A DNA stretch of 64,000 nt from F1-60-MAGs104 sp964355975 (GTDB lineage: Bacteria; Planctomycetota; Phycisphaerae; Phycisphaerales; SM1A02). The notes beneath the pieces were generated by a model. The model was not told the origin of the DNA. It was given only the letters and a program-made list of their open reading frames with translations, and did no database searches. This document shows positions 43,183-51,407 of this stretch, one piece after another; the first letter of the stretch is position 1; each line of letters starts with the position of its first letter. The DNA lies in assembly GCA_964355975.1 (NCBI GenBank), contig CAYHFW010000002.1, forward strand, positions 1 through 64,000. Reading direction: 5' to 3'. A program made the position numbers and the translations under genes.

Positions 43183-45813
43183 CTACCGCGGTTGTTCATC
43201 ACTCTCACGCAGCACATCGAATGCGTTCACTGGCATCGACTGCACTCTTCCGTTGGCGCAGTCCAAGATGAATGCACGGTCGTGACGCACAGCAACTGAC
43301 CACGGCGCGTTGAGTCGGCCGACGGCGCGACCACCGCCTCCGAGGATCGCACGCGACTCGCCGGTGAGCGCGTCGATTCGCTGCACGCGGCAGTTTCCAA
43401 ACTCAGCGACCAAGAGCGAACCATCGGCGAGTGTGCAGACTCCGTAGGGGTATGCAAGTTCACCGGCGCCAGTGCCGGCATGGCCGAGAATGCGCTTAAG
43501 TACTCCCTCGCGCGAGAAGACTTGAATGCGATGATTGCACGAGTCTGCGACGAAGAGTTCGCTGTCATCGGCGGAGAATGAAATCGACTGGGGACGGGCG
43601 AATTGCCCCTCGGCCGCGCCGGGAGCCCCGAATTCTCGCACCGCCTTGCCATCTTTGTCGAAGACTTGGATTCGATCATTGCCGCCATACTCGCTGACAT
43701 ACATCAATCCATCTCTGTCAAATGCGACGTCTGTTGGGTAGACGAATTGCCCATGCCCCTGTCCATACGACCCAATCGACTTGCGCACACTCCCATCACG
43801 ATCGAAGACGAGAATCTGATGTTCGTGCGTATCTGCGACATAGAGCAGCCCATCGGGGCCGAACGTCATTCCAGTGGGCTTGCCGTTGTCGAACTTTGGC
43901 ATCTTCCATGCCAACTCGAACGTGCCATCCGCCGCGAATCGTTGCACGCGCCCACTCTTGTCGACAACAAACAGCGCTCCATCGGACGGGTCGATTGCGA
44001 ATGCGCGCGGTATCTCGAATCGTCCTTCGGTGCGTCCCGCTCGTCCGATGACGAGGTCTGTTGGCAGTGCCTTCGTCGCCTGCAGCGACTCATCGAATGC
44101 ATGGGGTTCGTCCACGCGCGAATCGCATCCAACCTGACTCACCACCAGCACGCAGAGCAGAATCGACGCAACAACAGACGAACCGCGCGCGACTTTGCCG
44201 ATCGTGCGAAATGCAACGACTGCGACGATTCCCCCCAACCATGCGAGTCCAGCCATCCATGGAATCGCCGCACTCACGCCACTCGCATCTTGGTAATGAA
44301 TCGCGTTCAACAATGTCGTTGAAATCCAGTCGATTCCTGGAGGCTCGAGTCGCGCCGCGACTGCCGTTTCACTTGCAGCCAAGAGTGTTGTCACGACCCA
44401 GCCACCAATGCATGCGCGCAAGAGGATCGGCCATCCCATGTGGATGAAGTCTCGTGGAGTCTTTCCCATCGTCTGCCAGACTTCGCGTTGAGGCTTCGCG
44501 AGCGAAGTGCCTGCCCAAAGGCCGACCGCGAATGCCACGGCGCTATACCGCGCGCTCTCGGCGAGGCTGACGATCACGAATGAGTCGTAGACCGCTCCTC
44601 CAAAGGGAAGTGCGCGCCAACAGTCGGCTGTGGCAAGCGCGACGATCGTTGCGGGTGCGGTCAGTGCGACGAGCGCGATTGACAAGGCGACTGGAATCGT
44701 CCTGCGTCCTCCACACATCATGAGGCTCGCGCCGGCGAGCGCAATGGGCGCACAGAATGCGCCTGAGAGGGCCGCCATGATGAGCGTGTTGAATGCCCCG
44801 CGTGCGTGCAGCGCGCCAAGCGACTGAGAACTAGATGCCCGCGCGCACTCTGCGGCGAGCAAGAGCAGCGGCGAGAGCGTGAGCCCAACGATAAGCACGA
44901 GCGCGATCGCGCGACCGCACCGGGCTCCAGCACTTCGATTCATTCTCTCTGATCGCCGCGCTCCCAACATCCCGTCGTCCGAGGCGCTCACTTCGCGTGA
45001 GTCGCGCAGCGTGCGCACAAGAATCACTGCCACCCCTGCGCTTGCCACGATCGCCAAAACGAGGGCGGGGGCGGCGGCGATCAACACCGTTCGATACTGC
45101 CCCCCTGCAGCGTCAAGCGCACGAATCTCTGCTGCGAGCGTTGCGACCTGCGCCGCGTCAAACGCAGTCGTCTCGCCAAGCAACACGAGTGCGATCACAA
45201 CGACTGCGACTGCAAGCGCGCCGCGATCTGCGCGCCAACACGCTGCGAGCCGCTGCGCCCACGATGCACCATCGAGTTCGAGCAGCGTGCGCGTCGTTTC
45301 GTCGCTCGGCGAGCGTCGAAGCGAACAGATCCACGCAGCCACGGGCCAACTCCAAGCAACGAGTGCGCACCCCAAGACTGTTGCACGCAGCCCCGCGGTG
45401 AAGTTGTGCGCAATGGCGTAGTCAGCGATTGCATTCCCAGGACGCAGCACCCTCCACCAACAGAAGAAAATCGCGTACGCAGGAATCAGCGCAGCGGCGG
45501 TCACCGACATCGAGAGCCCAACGCCCGCAGTGCGAAGGGCGCGACCTGGAAACCATCCAACAACGGCTGCGATTATCGCGATCGCCACACACCACGAGAG
45601 CGAGCGCACGAGAAGGGCGAATGAATCGAACGGTTCAAGCAGTTGCGGCGTTGCCACCTCGAAGAGCAGTCGTGCCGCCGCAAACACCATCGGCAGGGCA
45701 ACGAGCACGCCAATACACAGCAACCCCGGCAGTGCGATCCACAGTGCGCAACTTGGCGAACAGTTCGAGCGGCGGCAGGTTGGGCGCGCACCACTGCCGG
45801 ATGGCGAATTCAC
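43183..45813 (-). CDS. ABC permease fused to NHL beta-propeller
   Basis: The 876-residue protein joins two parts. Residues about 20-545 form two halves of a binding-protein-dependent permease (FbpB/ThiP-like, about 12 helices), with an EAA-like loop such as LLELDGASWAQRLAACW. After a final hydrophobic segment ending SQVGC (lipobox-like, Cys563), residues about 574-876 are NHL repeats, for example YPTDVAFDRDGLMYVSEYGG and YPYGVCTLADGSLLVAEFGN. I start at GTG 45813, which overlaps the solute-binding gene stop (GTGA). No ATG or GTG lies between the two parts in frame near the junction, so it reads as one gene. No ATPase subunit is adjacent. Confidence 0.85.
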   Translation of the reverse strand: MNSPSGSGARPTCRRSNCSPSCALWIALPGLLCIGVLVALPMVFAAARLLFEVATPQLLEPFDSFALLVRSLSWCVAIAIIAAVVGWFPGRALRTAGVGLSMSVTAAALIPAYAIFFCWWRVLRPGNAIADYAIAHNFTAGLRATVLGCALVAWSWPVAAWICSLRRSPSDETTRTLLELDGASWAQRLAACWRADRGALAVAVVVIALVLLGETTAFDAAQVATLAAEIRALDAAGGQYRTVLIAAAPALVLAIVASAGVAVILVRTLRDSREVSASDDGMLGARRSERMNRSAGARCGRAIALVLIVGLTLSPLLLLAAECARASSSQSLGALHARGAFNTLIMAALSGAFCAPIALAGASLMMCGGRRTIPVALSIALVALTAPATIVALATADCWRALPFGGAVYDSFVIVSLAESARYSAVAFAVGLWAGTSLAKPQREVWQTMGKTPRDFIHMGWPILLRACIGGWVVTTLLAASETAVAARLEPPGIDWISTTLLNAIHYQDASGVSAAIPWMAGLAWLGGIVAVVAFRTIGKVARGSSVVASILLCVLVVSQVGCDSRVDEPHAFDESLQATKALPTDLVIGRAGRTEGRFEIPRAFAIDPSDGALFVVDKSGRVQRFAADGTFELAWKMPKFDNGKPTGMTFGPDGLLYVADTHEHQILVFDRDGSVRKSIGSYGQGHGQFVYPTDVAFDRDGLMYVSEYGGNDRIQVFDKDGKAVREFGAPGAAEGQFARPQSISFSADDSELFVADSCNHRIQVFSREGVLKRILGHAGTGAGELAYPYGVCTLADGSLLVAEFGNCRVQRIDALTGESRAILGGGGRAVGRLNAPWSVAVRHDRAFILDCANGRVQSMPVNAFDVLRESDEQPR

Positions 45814-46985
45814 TGACGAGGCTCCGATCGACACGCCTGCATGAACTCTGCAATCGCTTTGTCGATCGTGGTGGCGAGCTCGTCGGCATCGAACTGAAAC
45901 GGATCGTCCACCGCATCGATTCGCAATGGCACGACGCGCTCAGCGAGCAGAGGCAGTCCACTCGGCGGGGGCGCGGCGACCGCAATGTCCCCCTGCACTT
46001 GCGCGAGTTCGGGCACGATCAATGTTCCTTGCGTCGATTGATGCATCCACTGCGTGACATCTTGTCCGAGCAGAAACGACATCAACTCACTCGCATTCGC
46101 GGCGTGCGGCGCATTCGCCACGATCGCGACACTTGCAGGAATCACCATCGCTCCACCAGTGTTCTCGCCGATGGGCAACTGCCTCAGCGCAACCATCGCG
46201 ACACTCGCCCCAGACGCAATCGCGGCGTACACATCATCTGTGTCAGTGAGCCCGAGTTGCGCCTCGCCACGCGCCACGGCGTCGACGACGGCTGCATTTC
46301 CACCAGAGAGAATCTGTGGATGGTTCGCCGCCATTCCATTGACCCATGCGGTCCACCCCCCAGCTGCGCGTGCTTCGAACTGCGCAGCGACCGCGCCGAG
46401 GTGACCGCGCGTCGTTCCAAAGCGTGGATCGGCGATCGCGATGCGTCCATCCCACTTGCGATCGACCAAATCGACCAGCGATGCAGGAAGTTCGTCGACG
46501 CGAGTGCGCGCTGGGTCGTACACCAAGACTCGCACGCGCGGCGCCAATCCATACCACCGCCCCGATGCGCCCCGCAGAAGTGCAGGCAGCTGATCGGCGC
46601 GCCGACTGCGCCAGGGCTCGACCAACAACTCCTGCGCGAGCTGGGCTGCGACGAAACATTCACCTGACCAGAACACATCTGCTCGCGGCGCATCTCGTTC
46701 AGCGCGAATCATTGCCGCAAGCGCCGTTGCCTTCGAGTTTTCGCTGTCATAACGGGCGCGCACGCGAATTCCAGAAGTGCGCTCGAATGCCTCAAGAATG
46801 GGACGGGCGATCGATTCGTCGGTGCTCACATAGATGACGACCTCGCGCGCCGAATCGAACGATCCGCCGGCGTTCTGCGAAGGCTGCTGCGACGCACTCT
46901 CATCGCACGCGGCAACCGAGAGCATGCACACGCCCACCGCCGCAGCGCGAACGCACCATCGAATTCGACGCATCGCCTCAACCAT
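45810..46985 (-). CDS. Extracellular solute-binding lipoprotein (Fbp-like)
   Basis: The 391-residue periplasmic binding protein has a signal peptide with lipobox LSVAAC, then VVIYVSTDESIARPILEAFE, SENSKATALAAMI, ADVFWSGE, and IAIADPRFGTTRGHL. These are typical of iron(III)/spermidine-like type 2 binding proteins. It starts at ATG 46985, overlapping the upstream stop (TAATG); ATG 46973 is possible. It directly precedes a permease fused to an NHL domain, suggesting an Fbp-like importer without its own ATPase gene here. Confidence 0.88.
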   Translation of the reverse strand: MVEAMRRIRWCVRAAAVGVCMLSVAACDESASQQPSQNAGGSFDSAREVVIYVSTDESIARPILEAFERTSGIRVRARYDSENSKATALAAMIRAERDAPRADVFWSGECFVAAQLAQELLVEPWRSRRADQLPALLRGASGRWYGLAPRVRVLVYDPARTRVDELPASLVDLVDRKWDGRIAIADPRFGTTRGHLGAVAAQFEARAAGGWTAWVNGMAANHPQILSGGNAAVVDAVARGEAQLGLTDTDDVYAAIASGASVAMVALRQLPIGENTGGAMVIPASVAIVANAPHAANASELMSFLLGQDVTQWMHQSTQGTLIVPELAQVQGDIAVAAPPPSGLPLLAERVVPLRIDAVDDPFQFDADELATTIDKAIAEFMQACRSEPRQ

Positions 46986-48826
46986 TACTTCTTGGCGCCG
47001 CCGTCCGCAGGAGTCTCTTGCGACGCTGGTGCGGGAGCGACTGGGGCTGGCGATGGAGCCGCTGGCTGCACACTCTTGGCGTCTATTTTTTTCTTGATGT
47101 CGCCGAAATAGTGCTTGTGCACCTCGCGCAAGTTTGCGGGGACAGGATCTTCGTCTGTGCCCTCTTCGTACCCCTTTCCAATCTCGCCCGAGAGTTGTTG
47201 CAGCGTGGCGCGACTCTCTCCTACGACGGGTGGTGCATCGACGAGTTGGCGAGCGATGACATCGCCTCCAGTGCTCTCGACCTTCTCCTTGCGCGCTTTC
47301 GTTCCGGTCGCCGTCTCTTGCTTCGTGCGCTCGCCGCCGCTCCCCCGCGCACGATTCGCCCCCATTCGGGATGAATTCGACTGCACATCCGATGCATTTC
47401 CACCGGCACAACTTGACTGGCACTGTGAGCGCGCAGATTCGGCATCTTTCATCATTTCGTTGAGCATTTCCATCTCGCTCAGCGACTCCGCCGCCATCGC
47501 GGCGCTGCCCTCGCCGCTCGAAGCACTCTGCGATGAAGACTCGCCAGATTTCCCACTCTTACTGCCGCTCTTTCCTGACTTGCTGCCACCGTTCTTGCAC
47601 TGCGAGCACATCGACTCGCACGCCTTGGCGATCGTCTCGAGCTTCTCTGTGGCCTTGTCCTGCGCGGCAATCGCCTGCTTCAGCGCCTGCTTCTGCGCAT
47701 CGTTGAGATTCTTCGCCGCTTCAACCGCCGCCTTCGCCGCCGCAGGATTCTTGGCAAGTGCTCCGTCGAGTCCGGCGTTTTCAAGCGCCTTCTTGAGTGC
47801 GTCGCCAGCCTGCGCTGCATCCTTCAACTGCTGTGCGAGATCTTGCAACTTTGCTGCGAGTTCTTTGCGCGCAGTCTCATCCATCTTTCCTTCGTTGAGT
47901 TGCTTCTGCAGATTCTCAAGTTCGCTCTTGGCGCCCGCTGCGTCCCCGCGCTTGAGCGCCTCAGCCAACTTCTGCAACGGACCGCTCTTGGCAGGTTCAA
48001 TCCGACTCAATGCTTCTTTCATCGCCTCAAGTTGCTGCGCCTTTTCACCGCCGAGCAACTCATCGAGGCGCTTCGAGAGTTCATTCACTTTGCGCGTTGT
48101 CTCGCGACGAACTTCTTCAGGGGTGTGCAGTTTCTCATCCGTCAGTTCATCCGCGCGCGTTCGATCCTTGTCCTCCCCCGCGATTGCTTTGGAGAGTTCT
48201 GGATTCTCGTCGAGTTTCACTTGCAGCGATTCAATCTGCACTTTCGCAGCATCGCGCGCCGCTTGAAGGTCGACGTCGCTTTGCGCCCCTGCAGGCAGGT
48301 TGCCCGCAAGCGAGAGCGCAGGAACAAACCACCAGATCGCGGCGGCACTCAGGCACAACAGCGGACCCCCCCACCAGTGCTTGGGAGTCGCAATAGGCAG
48401 TGCGCGCGGCAAGGCCTCAGCGAATCGGCGGTCCGATGCAACTTTGAGTCCATCCTCGACCGCTGCACGAGCGAACGGATCAGTTCGATCTGCAACCGCG
48501 ACTGCTATCGAGAGCCGGTCATGCAACTTCAGCCGCACATCAACGAGTGACGCGATTGCGACATCGCCTACATCTCGCGCGCGTGTGGCGTGTGCACCAA
48601 TCGCCACTGTGCAGAGCACTGCGGCCGCGACGATCGGAAACCACATTCCGCGCTCGGTCGCGATCGCCTGCCACCAGGGTGCGATTCCCTTCGAAAGAAT
48701 CGCGACGAGGGCGAGCACAATTCCCGCAGCGAGCAGTCCGCGCGAAACTTTCTGCGCAAGATCAGCCAAGAACAATCGCCGACGTGCCCGAGCGACCAAT
48801 GCGAGGATGGGACCAAGTTCTGTCAT
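46985..48826 (-). CDS. Membrane coiled-coil protein heading the Bat-like operon
   Basis: The 613-residue protein has about three N-terminal membrane helices (near 27-45, 65-80 and 155-172). A long Ala/Lys/Glu-rich coiled-coil region (about 180-410) follows. A Ser/Gly/Lys low-complexity stretch and a Pro/Ala tail end the protein. It resembles DUF4175-like proteins seen near VWA/MoxR genes. It is first in the seven-gene run and ends in a TAATG overlap with the solute-binding gene. A role in organising the VWA complex is an inference only. Confidence 0.82.
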   Translation of the reverse strand: MTELGPILALVARARRRLFLADLAQKVSRGLLAAGIVLALVAILSKGIAPWWQAIATERGMWFPIVAAAVLCTVAIGAHATRARDVGDVAIASLVDVRLKLHDRLSIAVAVADRTDPFARAAVEDGLKVASDRRFAEALPRALPIATPKHWWGGPLLCLSAAAIWWFVPALSLAGNLPAGAQSDVDLQAARDAAKVQIESLQVKLDENPELSKAIAGEDKDRTRADELTDEKLHTPEEVRRETTRKVNELSKRLDELLGGEKAQQLEAMKEALSRIEPAKSGPLQKLAEALKRGDAAGAKSELENLQKQLNEGKMDETARKELAAKLQDLAQQLKDAAQAGDALKKALENAGLDGALAKNPAAAKAAVEAAKNLNDAQKQALKQAIAAQDKATEKLETIAKACESMCSQCKNGGSKSGKSGSKSGKSGESSSQSASSGEGSAAMAAESLSEMEMLNEMMKDAESARSQCQSSCAGGNASDVQSNSSRMGANRARGSGGERTKQETATGTKARKEKVESTGGDVIARQLVDAPPVVGESRATLQQLSGEIGKGYEEGTDEDPVPANLREVHKHYFGDIKKKIDAKSVQPAAPSPAPVAPAPASQETPADGGAKK

Positions 48827-48860
48827 CGTTGATTCTCGCTCGAATCATCCATCTCTTCGC

Positions 48861-48873
48861 TAGGATAGCCCCG
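48861..48873 (+). promoter_or_regulatory. Leaderless-type -10 upstream of the (AQAAAD)n gene
   Basis: TAGGAT at 48861-48866 lies 7 nt before the ATG at 48874. Read on the minus strand the same bases give TATCCT toward the Bat-like operon. Confidence 0.45.
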
Positions 48874-50804
48874 ATGCGCACTCCCGCCACGTTGTTCCTG
48901 AATCTTGCCCTTTCGAGCAGCGTGATCGTCTGCGCCCAAACCACTTTTGCCCAGGCTCCACTGGCAGATGATGACGTGAACCAACCGGCAGGCGCTGTGC
49001 GCAACTCGGCCGCCGACGCCAAACTTCGAACTGCCGAGCAGCGCATCGCTGACCTTGAGGCAAAGATCGATCAGCTTCGGGCGCAGCTCGCGAGCCAAGA
49101 GGCGGCCGTGCAAAGTGCGGTCGCGGCTTCGCAGGTCGCCCCAGTTGTCGTCGTCTCGCCCGATGTTGTCGAGCCATCCACAGTGCAGGCTGGCGCGGCC
49201 GCTGCAATCGTGGTGGTCAGCGAAGAGAACAATGTTGACTCTGCTGATCCCTACGCGACGGCCGTGACCTTTGTCGCCGAAGTGCAGCGCCGGTATGTCG
49301 AGCGATTCGGGATGAAGGCTGCGATTCTGCCGACCGACCTCGACAACTTCGACGCATTTTCTGCCGACCTTCGCAGGTGGACCGCGACGCAGAACAACAT
49401 TCTCGGGCAACCAATTGAGTGGAGAGTCAAGGTGCTTCGGGTTGAGCCATCCAAGATCTCTCCAGTGAATGTGAGCCTGCTTTGCCGAGCCGTGAGCGCG
49501 AGCGGTGGCGAACTGGGCAATGACTTTCGCGTCGAGATTGACGGCGAGAGCACGCGGGCAGTGATCCGCGGCAAGCCGAGCGACTGTGCATTTCAACTCG
49601 CTGGAGTGATCGACCCGCGCCTCGCGTTCTCTGCAGAACATGCAGATGAAGGACCGTGGCACCGCGGCGGAATTTTCGTCGGTCCCTATTGCGTCTCGAA
49701 CTGGGCAGTCAAAGGATCGCAGCTGATCGAAGCGCCTGGATCGTTGAATGTTCAGGTGCAACCAGATTCCGCACCAAGTTCTGAGACGCAGGATGCGCCA
49801 GCCGCTGAAGAAGCACCGCAAGAGCCAACTTCAGATGAGGCACCTGCGCCGTTGGCGATGCCCGAGGCGAACGACGAATCGGCGGATGCAGCAGTGCCAA
49901 CGACCGCGGCCGCGACGACGGTGCGAGTCGCCCGATCGACGCCCGATGTCGCGCCAACACGCGTGACTCCCGCGCCACCCGATGCATTGAAGGAGCGCGC
50001 ACGAATTCTTGCCGAAGCGCAGGCGGCGATTGCAGCGCAAGCGACAGCAGACGCACAAGCCGCAGCAGACGCACAAGCCGCAGCAGACGCGCAAGCCGCA
50101 GCAGACGCGCAAGCAGCAGCAGACGCGCAAGCGACAGCAGACGCGCAAGCGACAGCAGACGCACAAGCCGCAGCAGACGCACAAGCCGCAGCAGACGCGC
50201 AAGCCGCNNNNNNNNNNNNNNNNNNNNNNNNNNNNNNNNNNNNNNNNNNNNNNNNNNNNNNNNNNNNNNNNNNNNNNNNNNNNNNNNNNNNNNNNNNNNN
50301 NNNNNNNCACAAGCCGCAGCAGACGCACAAGCCGCAGCAGACGCGCAAGCCGCAGCAGACGCACAAGCCGCAGCAGACGCGCAAGCCGCAGCAGACGCAC
50401 AAGCCGCAGCAGACGCACAAGCAGCAGCAGACGCACAAGCAGCAGCAGACGCGCAAGCAGCGGCAGCTGCGCAAGCAGCGGCAGCTGCGCAAGCGGCAGC
50501 TGCTGCGCAACCAGCAGCGGGTGCGCAAGCGCAACTCACTCCGAGCGCACAGAAGATGGTCGACAAGTCCACCGCGCAAATCGCCAAGGCCAGCGACCGA
50601 GCAACGGTCGCACTGCTCATTCGGGGATACGAGGCTCGCCTCGAGAGTGCATCCCCCGAGATGAAACCTGCAGTCGAGATCATCCTCAATTCAGCGCGAG
50701 AGCGACTTGTCCTGCTCGATGGGTCGACCCGCGCACCAGCGACGAATCCAGCGGATGCATCCAATCAGCCCGCAGCCTCTGCCCCGACGACTCCCGCAAA
50801 GTAA
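48874..50804 (+). CDS. Exported coiled-coil protein with (AQAAAD)n repeats
   Basis: The protein begins with a signal peptide (TLFLNLALSSSVIVCAQTTFAQA). A coiled coil (AEQRIADLEAKIDQLRAQLA) and a globular domain of about 180 residues follow. Then comes an Ala/Glu/Pro-rich stretch leading into tandem AQAAAD hexapeptides encoded by an 18-bp repeat. After an N run, the repeat resumes and ends in AQAAAAAQ and the tail MVDKSTAQIAKASDRATVALLI to the stop at 50804. The N run breaks phase by 2 nt, which is why the 5' and 3' frames do not match; I read this as one gene. Its -10 is TAGGAT. Confidence 0.78.
50050..50470 (+). repeat. 18-bp coding tandem repeat (AQAAAD)n
   Basis: Units of GCACAAGCCGCAGCAGAC and close variants (GCG for GCA, CAGCAGCA, GCGACA) repeat head to tail on both sides of the N run. 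They encode Ala-Gln-Ala-Ala-Ala-Asp. The spacing of Gln codons on the two sides (50200 and 50310) is 110 nt, not a multiple of 18, consistent with a wrong gap size. Confidence 0.92.
50208..50307. other. Assembly gap (100 N)
   Basis: Exactly 100 N inside the coding repeat. The true length should be 98 plus a multiple of 18 if the repeat is intact. Confidence 0.98.
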
Positions 50805-50816
50805 CCCCCGCTCGCG

Positions 50817-51071
50817 ATGGATCCAGACGATCACGTTTGCCTTTGCTTTCATGTGAGCCTGCGAAAACTGCAGACCTATCTCGCGGTTGAAAAGCCCGCG
50901 GTCGCGAGCCAACTCTCGAACTGCTTTGGCGCTGGCACTGGATGCCATTGGTGTGTGCCGTATCTGCAACGGCTCCATCGGCAGTGGAAGGCGGGCGAAA
51001 TGCCATCGGTGAATGACAGCCCCGCTGAGTACGCAACGCGCCGGGACGAATACCGCCAAGCGCAGCAGTAG
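50817..51071 (+). CDS. BFD-like [2Fe-2S] protein
   Basis: The 84-residue protein has the bacterioferritin-associated ferredoxin-like pattern: CLCFHV near the N-terminus and GCHWC about 35 residues later, four Cys in all. Such domains bind a [2Fe-2S] cluster and help mobilise or sense iron. It is 12 bp after the (AQAAAD)n gene and upstream of feoA, before the Fur-like palindrome. Joint transcription with feoAB is possible but the palindrome/promoter suggests feoAB also has its own start. Confidence 0.85.
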   Translation: MDPDDHVCLCFHVSLRKLQTYLAVEKPAVASQLSNCFGAGTGCHWCVPYLQRLHRQWKAGEMPSVNDSPAEYATRRDEYRQAQQ

Positions 51072-51118
51072 CACCGTTTCGCTTGATTTTCACAACAAAG
51101 CCAGTTGGCGGTTGATTG

Positions 51119-51146
51119 TGAGACTGAGTCTCAATACCATTGCACG
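51119..51146 (+). promoter_or_regulatory. Fur-box-like operator and -10 of feoAB
   Basis: TGAGACT-G-AGTCTCA is a perfect 7-1-7 palindrome at 51119-51133, the architecture of classical Fur boxes with the same TGA/TCA ends. One base later TACCAT (51135-51140) ends 6 nt before the feoA ATG. A bound repressor would cover the promoter. Binding by Fur is inferred; no fur gene is in the window. Confidence 0.7.
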
Positions 51147-51407
51147 ATGGCATCGACGCCGCTTCGAATTCCTCTCAGTCAACTGCCGCGCGGACAACGC
51201 GCGATGGTCGAGTGCTCGGCACTCGATGCGCTGGCGTCTGAGCATCGCTGCCTCCTCGCTGCGATGGGACTTGGAGAGACCTGCCAAGTGCGCGTCTGTC
51301 GGCCAGGCACACCGTGCATCGTGCAGATCGATCAGACACGGCTGGGATTGCCAAAGGGAATCGCCGATCGCATCTTGGTGACTCCTATTGAATCGACCCA
51401 CACGTGA
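51147..51407 (+). CDS. feoA: Ferrous iron transport protein A
   Basis: The 86-residue FeoA is an SH3-like small cytoplasmic protein that supports FeoB. Typical features are the opening IPLSQLPRGQRAMVE and the LAAMGLGETCQVRV core. It uses ATG 51147 with a -10 6 nt upstream. The gene ends in a GTGA overlap with feoB. Confidence 0.92.
   Translation: MASTPLRIPLSQLPRGQRAMVECSALDALASEHRCLLAAMGLGETCQVRVCRPGTPCIVQIDQTRLGLPKGIADRILVTPIESTHT

Noticed and set aside
45429..46667. Long plus-strand frame opposite the permease and solute-binding genes
   Set aside because: Antisense shadow, with Arg/His/Ser-rich composition and no domain; the minus-strand genes are strongly supported.
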